Shown here: in pieces, positions 11,212 through 23,071 of the stretch
Layout of the letters: each line of letters begins with the position of its first letter
Position numbering within the stretch: the first letter of the stretch is position 1
Assembly: GCA_963682175.1 (NCBI GenBank)
Contig: OY821772.1
Coordinates: 13,136,743 to 13,200,742 of the forward strand
Reading direction: 5' to 3'
DNA length: 64,000 nt
Source: Triglochin maritima
Taxonomy: Eukaryota; Streptophyta; Magnoliopsida; Alismatales; Juncaginaceae
Translations under genes and position numbers: made by a program
The notes under the pieces: model-generated
Told to the model about the DNA's origin: nothing
The model's database searches: none
What the model saw: the letters and a program-made list of their open reading frames with translations, nothing else

Positions 11212-13671
11212 ATGGACAAGGACAATGTGGTGGAGATACACTCCATTCCGACCACCCCAAATGCCTCCCCTAGCCCTTACCGAGTGTCGGCGCCACCCTC
11301 GCAACTCCACTCCCCTTCTTTGTCCCGCTCGCCTCTCCTCGAGAATCCTACAACCCCTGGAAGGTCTCTAACACCACGGTTTCTTACCCCTTTGGCTAGT
11401 CCAGTCGTAAAGGCGGTCACTAACATGAGAGGCTACCTCGAGGACGTTGGTCATCTCACGAAGCTCAACCCACAAGATGCGTGGCTACCGATAACCGAGT
11501 CGAGAAACGGGAATGCCTACTATGCCGCATTTCACACGCTATGTGCCGGAATCGGCTTCCAAGCCCTACTTCTACCCGTAGCGTTTACCTTTCTTGGATG
11601 GTAAAATATCTATCAGCTTAGATGGATCAAAAATTACGTGATGTTTAGCTTCTTCAGATGATTAATTCCTATGTCTAATGTAAGCATTATTTTGTAGTTG
11701 TCTCTATGTGCCTTATTATATATGAAGTAAGGTTGGAATTAAAATATTGGAACTTATGCTTCCTATGCTTTCAACGTATACGCTTATAGAATTAGATTAA
11801 TCCGTCTTCCATCCTGGAGACAATTTTCTGGGGAATTAAACAAAGAAGTACAAGTGGCCTAATAAAAAATATAAATTTTGCAGGGTATGGGGAATTATTT
11901 GCTTGTTATTGGTATTCTCATGGCAACTCTACACCCTCGGGTTGCTAACGCAGCTACATGAATCTCTTGATGGAACTCGTCACAGCAGATATCTTCATCT
12001 CTGCATTGCTACTTTTGGTAAATGATATTAAATGAATTGTTCAGTTATGTTATGCCAATGATTCTGTTAATATTGATATAGCAATAAGATACGCCATATT
12101 TCAGTAAAAACGCAAAAATTGAAGGCTAACGAACTAATTTGATTTTTCTTGTCCACTTTTATATCAAAATTGTAGGTTTCATACATGCTAACATTTTATA
12201 CCAATAGAAAGGTTATCTCTATTTATATTCTAAAAAATGTTGTTGCTTTCATGAAAAGGTGAGAAGCTTGGGAAATGGTTGGCCATGTTCCCTATAATGT
12301 ACCTCTCGGCCGGCACGTGCACGGTGCTAATCATCGTTGGCGGTGGAAGCCTCAAGCTCTTCTTCAACATCGTCTGCGGAGCCACATGTAAACCGGAGCC
12401 ACTAACCACAGTAGAGTGGTACTTGGTGTTTGTTTGCTTCGCCGTGGTTCTCTCCCAGCTCCCAAACCTTAATTCCATCGCCGGAGTTTCGCTCATCGGT
12501 GCGATTACCGCCGTTGGATATTGTAGCATCATATGGATTTTATCTCTAAGTAAGGGAAAAATCGCTGATGTGTCTTACGGGGCACCGGCATCTGAAGCAA
12601 AGTCGGAAATTGGTAAAATTCTTGGGGTCATTAACGGTATTGGAATCATCGCTTTCGCTTTCAGGGGTCACAATCTGACGCTCGAGATTCAGGTACTTCA
12701 AAATCAGTTGGTGTTCAATGGAAATATAGGCATGATCTTTACTTTTCCTAATGCAATGTTACTTTTGTTGTAAAAGGGTACAATGCCTTCATCTTTGAAA
12801 CATCCATCGCAAGTCCCTATGTGGAGAGGTGTGAAAATGGCTTACACAATCATAGCTACGTGTTTGTTTCCAATTGCACTTGTTGGGTATTGGGCTTATG
12901 GAAACATGGTGAGTTAAACTTTTTATTTGTTATTTATAGGAGAGTAATCCATTGAACTCACAAATTGTGGCTCCAATTTCAATTTTCAAAATTAATACTT
13001 ACAAGTTTGGGTGGCCTTGCTTAATTTTAACGAGACTCAACATGTAGAAAGTGCAAATTTCAAGAATATTTCTTGAAGTAGTATTAGTTTCATCAATTCC
13101 TATAATATTTTTCGTTACTTTTGATTAATTACGTCAAACCAAACGTAACCACAATTTTCACCTCACCCTGCATGCACATGTACAGATACCACCAAATGGA
13201 ATCTTGACGGCCATGAACAAGTTTCACGGCGAAGATACATCTAGAGCATTGCTCGCGACAACGAACTTCCTAGTAGTAATCAACTGCCTAAGCTCCTTCC
13301 AGATTTACGCCATGCCGATTTTCGACGACATGGAGTCATACACAAGCAAGCACAACAAACCATGCTCGTGGTGGCTTCGTGCGGGATTTCGGGTCTTTTT
13401 TGGCTTTTTCAACTTCTTCATTGCAGTGGCATTTCCATTCTTGTCTAGCTTGGCTAGTTTGATTGGAGGGATGTCTTTGCCAGTGACATTGGCATACCCT
13501 TGCTTCATGTGGGTGGTTGTGAGGAGGCCTAAGAGGTGGAGTATGGTTTGGTGGGCGAATTGGGGTTTGGGGTGGGTTGGCATGGGACTGAGCTTTGTTT
13601 TGGTTGGTGGGGCGGTTTGGAGTCTTGTGGTGACTGGGCTCAAGTTTGAGTTTTTCAAACCCCAATCATGA
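11212..13671 (+). CDS. LHT8: Lysine/histidine transporter-like 8 type amino-acid permease
   Basis: This is a five-exon gene with exons 11212-11600, 11884-12017, 12259-12692, 12777-12908 and 13186-13671, joined at GT/AG sites in frame to give 524 residues, close to the usual length of about 520. The start at 11212 (MDKDNVVEIHSIPTTP) is the first in-frame ATG and matches the short acidic, Ser/Pro-rich cytosolic N-terminus of the AATL1/LHT8 group. Conserved features include NPQDAWLPITESRNGNAYYA in exon 1, WQLYTLGLLTQLHE in exon 2, and PNLNSIAGVSLIGA with AFAFRGHNLTLEIQ in exon 3. Exon 5 has CLSSFQIYAMPIFDDME, GFRVFFGFFNFF and a C-terminal LKFEFFKP. The roughly ten hydrophobic segments fit the AAAP family of proton-coupled amino-acid importers in membranes. 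Substrate is inferred from family only. No disabling change was seen. It is flanked on both sides by transposons. Confidence 0.93.
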
Positions 13672-13919
13672 GACAACAACATCAAATTAAATGGTGGCTG
13701 TGAAATTTTCATACCTTGATCTTGTCGTTTTTCGTTTTAATCTTCTGATTTTGTGGTTAAAGTATATTTGTGAATACTATTCCCAGGGAATTGTATGTTT
13801 CAATTGAATTTCAGGATTTGTGAACGAATTGCGTTTGGAAATTAACCTCAGATATAAGAGTCATTCATGTCAAACGGGTTTTAGCTGAGTGAAATGGTGG
13901 AACTTAATAATTAGGATAT
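13672..13919. other. 3' flank of the permease gene
   Basis: Probable 3' untranslated and terminator region, T-rich (GTCGTTTTTCGTTTTAATC near 13,730). No single canonical AATAAA is obvious. A copia LTR begins at 13,920, about 250 bp after the stop codon. Confidence 0.4.
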
Positions 13920-14278
13920 TGTTATGAAATGAAAAGAAATGGAACAAAGAAGATGAAAATTTGGGGGAGAATAATTGTTATATTTCATTTTCTTTTCTCT
14001 CCATCAATGCTCGGGTGACGTCGAGGCGTTTGTGCAGTCGCTCAGTGGTGGGAGAAGCAATTTTTTTTAAATTAAAAAAAGAAGGAAAAAACATGAAAAA
14101 TGTCCAAAAATTATAAAAATAAACCTTACATGTTTGCGTTTCAAAAAGACACATAGATCACCGACCAAAGCCTCACTAGGTACCCCATCTACCCATTTAG
14201 GCATTTTATTTTATTAATGTTAGAGTTTGTAATACAATTTAGAAGGCAAAACAATCATAATACAAGTGTCCTAGACTC

Positions 14279-14840
14279 CTAGTTATTCAATTGGACACAT
14301 TGTTCTAAAGTCCAGTTAGGAACTTCAATATCATTGTCTTCCTCTGAGTCGTTCGGAACGTCAACGTAGACGTCCTCCTCGTCGGTTTCTTCATCATCGG
14401 TCGCAATGAAGTCTTCATCGACATCCTGGGGGACTTCAGAACTTGATGCACCTAGACTCGTGCCAGAATCGGTACCCGACCTTCCCGTGGGTACGTCATC
14501 TACCAAATCAACATAATCATCTAAGCATGCATTTTAATTCATTTTAATTCTACTAGTATTAGACATGTAAGCAGTTATTTCGGCTCTTAAAGTGTCAGGG
14601 GCTTTATCACAAGGTCGTGCATTATTGTCCAGTGTGTGTACAATATGTTGTTTGTGGCGAGCAATACCACCCTTAGGTACTTTACCACATAATTCACAAA
14701 TTAAGGACTTTTTTCATTTAAATTTAAATAGTGGGTAGATTTCGAACCGGGGTCATTACTTCTACTAGGTTTTAAGTGATCATAATTTTTGTATGTCATT
14801 GGCAAAATTGATCCAAGTACATAAGCCATTAATTATGATT
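14279..14840 (-). pseudogene. hAT transposase N-terminus (BED finger) relic
   Basis: On the minus strand, after an ATG near 14,830, the text reads through a frameshift into CELCGKVPKGGIARHKQH, a BED-type zinc finger. RPCDKAPDTLRAEITAYM follows, typical of plant hAT transposases. An in-frame stop near 14,535 precedes a 75-residue acidic tail (14,279-14,506) rich in Asp/Glu. The RNase-H-like catalytic domain is absent. Confidence 0.7.
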
Positions 14841-15167
14841 CTAAATTAACAAAAAAATTAAGCTACAGGAAAGAGTTAGCAAGTGTGCACTTCAATTGAT
14901 GGAATCGGAAAAAAAAACTTCGAACGCCGAAATTCTTGAACGTCGGAATTCTTGATGCCGGAATTCATGAGCACCGGAGTAGCGGAGTTGGGAGTTGAGA
15001 GCTTGGAAGAGTTTGAGAATTGGGATTGAGATTTGAGAGATTGAAAGAGTTGTAGGAGTACGAGTAGAATGAAATGGGTGAGGAGGGGGTATTTATAGAA
15101 ATAATTAGGGGGAGGGGGAGTGTAAAAATATTTAAAAAATAAAAAACTCGTTGCTACAGTAGCAACA

Positions 15168-15195
15168 AGCAACGACTAGAAAACTAGTCGTTGCT
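15168..15195. other. Subterminal hairpin of the nested hAT element
   Basis: A perfect 12-bp stem (AGCAACGACTAG / CTAGTCGTTGCT) has a 4-base loop and is preceded by a smaller palindrome GTTGCTACAGTAGCAAC at 15,150-15,166. Confidence 0.6.
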
Positions 15196-15321
15196 GTGTG
15201 TTGTGCACATCACATGTGGTTAGGCGACACCACACACCCTTGTACTCCCCTTGGATGACCGCAGACCTATTCTCCTAGGCGACCACCCATCTGAACATTG
15301 CTCTCCATTACATGGCACAAC

Positions 15322-15357
<36 letters not shown>

Positions 15358-15514
15358 CTCATAAAGGTGTGTGTAAGTTACATTTACATTATATACTAAT
15401 TGAGATGCAATTAAGGATGTAAATACAAGAGATGTTACAATACTCAAAGAGAAGTTACAATAAGTTATAACGGTTGGAACGTTAATCATCCGTCACCTAT
15501 GTAATTTCATAACA

Positions 15515-18500
15515 CTCCTCTTGGATGATCAGCTTTTGTTATAGGCTTTTCAGTCTGCCTCGTTAAAAACTTTGTCAAGTAAAACCATGTGGGACAAGAA
15601 CTTGGTGAAGGAAAAAAGAGTGCAAAGCGTATAATTCTCTCATTTAGTTCAATATACATTTACAAACTCTCTTAAATAATATGACATTATGTTCATATCT
15701 CGTTGAAAATCTTGCTACAAAACCCAATGGGAAAAGAACTAAGGGAAAAAGAGTGCATGACATACGCTACACAATTGTTCAAGATGCCTCGTTAAAACCT
15801 TAAGCCAAATAAAAACCTTGTAGGACAACAATCGAAAAATGAAAAAAGAGTACAACTGTAGGTCTTCTAGGCTTTATCCTTGAGGGATAATCGTACTTCA
15901 GGGATGATAATTAGAAATTCGCTCCTCCTAATTAATAGTTCACTAACTTGCAAAAAGATTGTCAAGACGCCATAATAACATTTTGTTGTTGTTGTTGTGG
16001 ATCAGATATATAGGAGGCATCACTGAAGTAAATCTTTATTTCATGAATATAGTAAGTAAATTTGATAGATCCGTAAAGAGGTAACGAAAAATATGTTGAA
16101 CGTCACTTGAATATTTTTGAAGTAACATTATGTCTGCATAAACTATCATTTTGAATTTATGAGGTCTAGTTTTATATGCAATATATTTTATGACGTACGC
16201 TTTAGGAAATGGACTTCAGGTCCTAATCTAACCTCTTTAGTTATATATATATAATTTGATCTTTGTTTACAGAGTACAGACGATCTGTCATTGTTGTGTT
16301 GTCCAGGTGAACTTTCTTTGTATAACATCTCTTTATATATTTGAAACATTGTAACAATTCTCTTCTGGAGAATGCTCGAACCGTAGGTCAAAAAATAGTT
16401 GACATTTCTCCAATCATTTATTTCAAAATTTATCATTCAAATATTTCATGAGTGTTTAATCTCTTCAGGAGTTCCTTTCATATCATTCTTGGAGATATTA
16501 TGCACATTCTCTTCGTTTGCTCATATAATGATATTTTCATAAATTATATCGCATCTCTCCATTATAATTTGCCTAAGGCAATTTAGTCATTCAGGGACTC
16601 TCATATAAATATCAATATCAAGTGACATATACAAATTTACAGTCACAACATATCTTATATGTTTATCTATATTTATGTCATACTGATCAAGTAACATAAC
16701 GTAATATTATACATTTTGAGAGAATAACATCATAATGGATGTTGGGTCCTGCGAAAAACCCTTGTGTCACTACTCGCTTCATAATGTACCACCATGTTAT
16801 TGTAATGTGATTTCTATTCATATTCTTCAAAATTCAGGACTATTGTTCCAAACAATATGTTTATTAAGCGAGTCTAGTTCTACATTGTTCACCTTCTTTT
16901 ATTCATTTCAAATTCGAATGCTTTTGTCATTCTTATAATATTATAGGTTCTGGATCCAGATTTTCTCTTGATTTAGCATGCTACTAAGAAGGCGAATTAG
17001 TCGTCGATGATAATTTCAATTATTTTATGTTTCTCTCGTATCAACATAGTTGATTGCAACTTATCAAATCCTTGTCCTTTCCCAAAACACTATGATTTGA
17101 CAGTTATGTATTCCCGGAATTGTTACATTTGCCAGCAGTTGCTTTTATTTTACCAGGTATATATTCTTCAGGAATAACCTCTTCAGGAGGTGTAATGAGT
17201 GACTAACTTTTATTTTTATTTCCACAAATAGTATATATTCTAGTACATGCTTCTTTAGTTGGTTGAGCTCAAATATATTTTATCACGTGGATATCTTCAC
17301 TTTATGTTATGTACATGTATTATGTCAAGTAATACAAGACTTAGTCACTCCTCTATAATCAATAAACACGTAGGACAATTACTTGCTAGATATTGCAAGT
17401 GAATGATTTTATGAACTTCAAGTTCATCCTTGCTTGTACGTATATTCTTTTATGAATTTCAGGTTCAACATACTACATTTTCGTGGCATTCTTTAAGCTT
17501 CTAACTTTCTCCCAGTAATGCCAAAAATGTGTCTCTATATATATAATTGTTGGACTGGACGAAAATACATCGCCTTCCAAGGGCTTCAAATATTTTAATA
17601 TTATCAGGAATATTTATCATATTGAAATGTCCAATTTAATTTGAGGCCATTAAATTGTGGAGGTGGTAATGTAAAAGAAATCACAGATGGAAAACATTCA
17701 ATATCATAAAAATAGGAGAATATTTATAATATGATCCTGGGTAATATGAAAATATTGGCAGATATGTATGTTGATAAACCTCGTCTAATTTTTTCAGACG
17801 TATAAATACACGCATGAAGAGTGTCAACAATTTTTCCATTTTAAGATCCCAAATGATCCGCACAGAGACATGTTTTATCAGCTAGGGGACTCTTATTGTA
17901 TTGTGTAAATTAACGAACAAGGTTAACTTATTTTTTATTCGACTAATGAAAGTCCACTAAGTGACTCAATGCATGAAAAATTCAAGATCTTTGTCATATA
18001 TTATGACCACTCATAATAAATATCAGTGATATATTATTGTGGCGCTACCAGGTCTATTTTGACTACTTGACCTTTTTGAGTCCCTTAGACCTCTTACTTT
18101 ATATTTCACCTAGATTTCACCATTTGGAGGGGGAAAAATCAAGTGCATGTATGAAAATTGTAACATGAATATCACCATGTTCCATATTTTAGCCAAATAG
18201 CATATGTAGCTTGATAAGACACTTCAGAGCCTATTTCTCAAGTTTGTTACTTCAAGGATCACTTGAACATTTATGACTCAATATGTGTTTCAAGCATAGT
18301 CATATGAATGCAACGATTGACTGAGAAATTTTCTATTTCTTATTCGACATATTGCTAGAGTACTAATTATTCACTGGAACAAAAATTCCCCTTTTAATGC
18401 ACTTTATTATTCGTGATCTTTTGGTCATGAAATTTGACTTTTGATGTAATGTGATAAACAGATAACAATATACATCAACTTATCAAAAAACACAACCTTT

Positions 18501-19300
18501 TGATGATCAGATGGATCCTTCAGGGATCAGTTCATACGAAAAAAAATTATTTTCTACATCTTCATGAAAAATGATTTCAAGTAAATATTAATGAATTAGC
18601 CTTCTAGTCTAATGTACATATTGTAACAAATTATGCTTTGGGCACATGATCCGAAGAAACGATGGCAGATATTGTGATTTTACAATAACTTTGCATATGA
18701 CTTTCAATCACAAGTAATGTTGAATGCAAAAACTTGTGATTTTTCGACTATGTACTACTACTGGAGTATCGGGTCATTAACTTGTAAAATGGATAGAAGA
18801 TTTTCCTTTTACATCTCAACTATCTATGGTCTTCTGGTCATAGGGTTAGATTTGGGAATGAGTTTGATGGATTTACGCAACTTTGACATTTGCACATCCT
18901 TTTTTAATGCTCAAAAGAATTCTTCGATGATTGTTATACATTTTCATAACCCACTTTAAATAAATATACAATTTTGATAACATTACATAATATGCATCTC
19001 ATTAAGATTAAAGTTTTTACCTTCTGGGCTAAAATATTTCTCTTTCAGTAACAACATGATTGATAGTAAAGGATTACTTTCCATAACATTGTAACTCAAA
19101 TTCTATTGTAATATATCACATTATAACGTAATTTATGAGATAAATAAATCTTTTGCGCTCAAAAGATGAATATTCATAATACTTGCAAATACGATGCAAA
19201 AAATATCAAAGTAAGCAAAATGTGAGTCATCAGATATTAAGAAACTAATATTTTGTCACAAATTTAATATGATCTAATATTCGAACGATTTTTTAGTGCA
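15515..19300 (-). pseudogene. Decayed copia element interior (pol relics)
   Basis: Next to the LTR, the minus strand has the TTTTTTCCTTCACCAAG and TTTTTAACGAGGCA words typical of copia 3' untranslated regions (15,540-15,860). Further in are scraps of reverse transcriptase/RNase H: TKEVRLGPEVHFL in the frame at 16,188-16,436, VQHIFRYL-like text near 16,110, and SYISDP near 16,010. The remainder to about 19,300 is very AT-rich, with no intact frame; I assign it to the same element only by continuity. No second LTR of this family lies before 20 kb. Confidence 0.5.
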
Positions 19301-20060
19301 CAAATTGACAAGTAATAATCACATCCATATAAAACTTAAAAAATGCACTTTTATTTGAGAGACATACATTCAAATTTTAATAATAAAAATACTAAACAAT
19401 TGAATTTACTCAGTCACCTGAATTATAAATCATTCCTTGTTTTGCGTGATATAAATCATTTAATATCAAGAAACATCTTATCTAAACATAATAACATAGA
19501 TATGCAGCTTTGTTTTTCATGCACATATGATTCGACAATATCATATTTCATCATACACGCGTATTTAATATCAGTGTAATGCCAAGTAATAGCAACCCAA
19601 AAAAATTGGAATTTGTAACTCGCAAATATTAAAGCATTCTGATAAACAATGTATTTAAAACTAAACTAACAAATCAACACCCACAATCCTTTTACAAGAG
19701 GGCTTAGTAATATTGTAATCAAACTCACATCAAAATAGGTTAAAAGAAATTGGAAATTAAAGTTATTACCATATGAAATTTGAGTGGCTGAACACATATC
19801 ATAAAAGACAACTTTTGCATGCTAGAATTTTATTTATTAAAAAGATACTAATCAACCTCAGAAATAAGAACAACGATAGTATTCCGCAAAGTGTCCTTAT
19901 ACACGAATGCGCGTCCATGACACGACCTACATGGTGTCTTTAATTTGTCGAGTAAGCGTCTAGTTAGCTTGCCACGTCAACTCGCCCCGACGTACCATTT
20001 TGTGATTGAAAAAATAATTGCCCTTTTCACGTGCGACGATTTCTTTCCAAATGAGACATA
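19301..20060. other. AT-rich intergenic stretch, nothing recognised
   Basis: No coding or element-terminal signal was seen. A short GC-richer patch (about 19,900-20,020) shows no similarity I recognise. Confidence 0.4.
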
Positions 20061-20713
20061 TGTTGGTTTTTTGGCTTTAATCTATATTAATTTTGATGAT
20101 TAATTAAACTAATCTTAATCAATCAACCTAATCAATCAAAGTGAGCAAACACGATTACATGCATTGCATATATATTTGTATACTTGCAATCATCTTAATA
20201 GGTTGATCAAGACAATCAAGAAAATGGGCCTTGCGACAAAGACATCAAGACTCAAGACTTGTAATCAAAGCTTTGGACCAAGACATGTAACTTTGTATTT
20301 ATCAAGTCCATAAGGTTTTATGTAAACTTGAGCACTAGGATTCTGTCCCGTCATTCCTCGGTAAACCGAACCTATTTCGGTTAACCGAATCATACCTAGT
20401 TCGGTCCACCGAACACCTATCGCATAGCCGAATTCTTCCCACCAGTAAAACTTAGGTGTTCTCTGGAATTGCCCCTACGGAAGACCGAACTACCTTCGGT
20501 CGACCGAATAGCCCTGGACCGGTTTTGGACTTTGCTCCAACGGTCGCATTCAAATTGAGTCCCTAGAGCCCAATTAACTTGACCCAATTCGGACGACCGC
20601 ACACACTTTGTCTACCGAATCCTTATTGGCTTTAGGAGTCCAACGACTATTTTACACGTGGCACTTAACCGTTATCGATAAACCAATTTCCCATACAATG
20701 TCAGCGCAATACC
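20061..20713 (+). repeat. 5' part of a family-B copia LTR, truncated
   Basis: It begins TGTTGGTTTTTTGGCTTTAATC and shares TTTTGATGATTAAT, AATCAACCTA, TAATAGGTTGATCAAGA and CAAGACATGTAA with the LTRs at 38,466, about 39,165 and (inverted) 57,506 and 61,335. It contains a GGTCGACC-type array at about 20,360-20,620. It stops where the copia family-A element begins at 20,714; the rest of the LTR is not in the window. Confidence 0.75.
20360..20620. repeat. GGTCGACC-type palindrome array in LTR B fragment
   Basis: It contains GGTTAACC, GGTCCACC, GGTCGACC, GGAAGACC, GGACGACC and related 8-mers with flanking C/G, at irregular spacing. Confidence 0.7.
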
Positions 20714-22710
20714 TGAAGGATTTCATGTTTAATTGCACATATTTATTTTCGGAATTTTATGTACAATAAGGATCAATTACAATTTTTCTATGATTTGTTT
20801 CATGCATGCATCGGTTTGTTTCAATAACTAGTTTTAAAACTTTATTAAAACAAACATGGGACTCCGAAATTCATACCTAGAAGTTCTCAAAAACTTCTTG
20901 AAGATTCAGAGATGTTGAGAATGCTTGTCGCTGCGCCGGATGCCTCCGAGAATTCACCAAACTCTAAACAAGATTGGAAAGAGAAGAGCTAGCCTCTCAA
21001 TCTCCAATAAGATTTAGAATCTAATTACTCACCCCTCTTTAGTTCCCTTGAGAAGAAGATCTCTGAAAACTAAAACTAAACTCAAGAATTAAGGTGAAAT
21101 TCGTGGAGAATTATGGAGAGAGAAGTTTGCATAAGAAGATAATGAATTAATTAATGTGGTAATGAGATAAACTTGTATATATAAGTTCTCTCCAAATTAC
21201 CTATTCATGTGCAACCTCTTGCCCATGATTTCATGTAAACTTCTATCTAACCATCCATTATTTGCTAACAAATAATCTTAGCCACAAATTAAATCAATTA
21301 TGGACCAATTCCATGCATGATCTAATTAATTATGCAGAAAACCGTCTGGACCGGTCGACCGTTTTGAGGTTCGGTCGACCGTTCGCAACAATAAAATATT
21401 TCATCGCAATGTTCGGTCGACCGACCGATATATTCGGTCGACCGTTCCGAACAGACGAAAATTCCCTGTTATCGGTCGAGACGTGTCCGGTCGACGGTGC
21501 ACCGATCGGTCGACCATTTACTGTTAACCGGTCGTCCATTTTTGCACAGTACTGCAGACTTGTCAAATTTTGGTTTAACCCAAACAAAAATTTGACATTT
21601 CGGGATTAGTAGTAAATTCACAACTTATGTAAGATATTATCCTATGTAACAATAAATCGTTACACCCCATAATATTTACATCACATATGAATTTAATTTA
21701 GATTCTAATTATGTTATTAATCACAACATAACTTTGATTTTGATTGTTCACCCCATGTGTCATATTTTCTACATGAAACCCGACACATCTTATGAACTCA
21801 AAATCCCCATTTCTTGTTTCCCAGTTTTGTGGTGTGACCTATTAGTGGATCTAAACTAAGTTGGCAGTGATATTAAGAGCTTAATACCACAAGCTATAAG
21901 CGGTATCTAGCTACACATTATAGCCCCCAATTAGTTAGATGTCTTAATTCCACTCAAACCAAAACCCGATCCATTTAGTGATGGAGTGCACCACTTGTGT
22001 CCGTCCCTTGCCCCATGATATTAAGAATACACACAAAGTAGTATTGTGTCATCTTTGTATTAGTATTCATTTCTTGATCTCTTTAAGCCAGTTACAAATA
22101 TGTGACTTAACTCAAATCACATTGTGCACATTATAACTTTGCTTTATCAAGGGGCCCATTAATATCATTACTCAATTAAGAGGGGCAATGATAATCTTTT
22201 GACTAGCTATCTTCTCCAACGAAAGTCATACTCAACCAACTAATGTCTTTGTACTACACTCATTGATAGCTTAAGACACTAATCTAATTAAGCATTTCTT
22301 AAGTGATCGGAAATAAGTCTCATATCAAAGGACCAAGGATACAGTAAAATATCAATGACACAGAAACACATTTCTATAATATTTTACTTATTAGGTCCAT
22401 TCAGTATACAAAAGTAATATTTTCGTCTTTTGTGTACCCGTGTTGTCACTCACTTGTAGAGCTACAATGATCTATGACCAACACGACAATCTTAACTCGG
22501 TAATTAATGTATCATGCTAATTACCATTATTGTGAATATCTTTTGCTTTATGTAAACCATTATCTTTTAGAGCTCTACGGTTAAGGACCAAGAGCCTCTT
22601 CCTTAACACTTCTAAAAGACGAATAACATAAACAAAGAACAAAATGATTTCTCATTCAATTCATAATAATTGACATTTAAAAGTAAAACTTGTAGAACAC
22701 AATCCCTTCA
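20714..22710 (-). repeat. 3' LTR of the copia family-A element (1,997 bp)
   Basis: It begins TGAAGGATTTCATG and ends AATCCCTTCA on the plus strand. Its first 970 bp align directly with 28,015-29,035. Read on the minus strand, the GGTCGACC array (21,351-21,540) lies upstream of a TATATATA box (about 21,175-21,184). Confidence 0.88.
21351..21540. repeat. GGTCGACC palindrome array in the 3' LTR
   Basis: Several exact GGTCGACC copies occur, mostly as CGGTCGACCG, plus GGTCGTCC and GGTCGACG variants. The array is one unit pair shorter than its partner at 28,612-28,842. Confidence 0.85.
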
Positions 22711-22722
22711 ATCTCCCACTTG
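22711..22722 (-). other. Polypurine tract of the family-A element
   Basis: The plus strand reads ATCTCCCACTTG, so the minus strand reads CAAGTGGGAGAT, directly before the LTR. This is the classic copia plus-strand priming site. Confidence 0.75.
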
Positions 22723-23071
22723 TTATCAAAGTTTTCTTTCACATACATTCTCAATGCATAAAACATTAATAACTAGGGTAACCTTCCCAAATCACCTATC
22801 AAGCCAATCCACATGGATCCTCGGATCCATGGACTCGAAATATATTTCGTCTCTTAGCTTGGTATGAAGGTTTGTTGAATGGATCAATTGTGTTACTGTT
22901 GTGTCCACCTATTTATTTATTTTGTCTTTCGTTGGTGGTTGAGTTAGTTGTAGTGATATTACTCCTAACTACACTAGCTCATACCTCCACCTTCGATAAT
23001 GATGACGCATCATCATTCCAACCTCCTATTGTCAAGAATTTCTATGAGAATTGCATCAAAATAGCCCTCGG

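Larger units (their letters stand above)
14005..15300 (-). mobile_element. hAT element nested in the copia LTR
   Basis: It is flanked by a perfect 8-bp duplication, CTCTCCAT (13997-14004 and 15301-15308). The ends CAATGCTCGGGTGACG and the inverted CACCCATCTGAACATTG form imperfect terminal repeats beginning CAATG. The body carries a truncated BED-type transposase N-terminus on the minus strand and no catalytic core, so it is non-autonomous. Confidence 0.85.
13920..15514 (-). repeat. 3' LTR of a copia element, split by a hAT insertion
   Basis: The LTR starts TGTTATGAAATG and ends ATTTCATAACA. Without the insertion at 14,005-15,300 and its 8-bp duplication it is about 290 bp. It matches the solo LTR at 32,808-33,076, apart from extra (CA)n/(TA)n at 15,320-15,356. 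The adjoining CTCCTCTTGGATGATC (15,515 on) is the reverse complement of a polypurine tract, so the element points left and its body lies to the right. Confidence 0.8.

Noticed and set aside
13305..13712. Minus-strand frames opposite permease exon 5
   Set aside because: They are shadows of the conserved plus-strand exon.
21262..21609. Open frames on both strands across the palindrome arrays (also at 3,179, 28,667, 58,087 and 62,079)
   Set aside because: They are by-products of the repeated GGTCGACC words, which read as Gly-Arg-Pro or Arg-Ser-Thr in different frames; no start context or domain.
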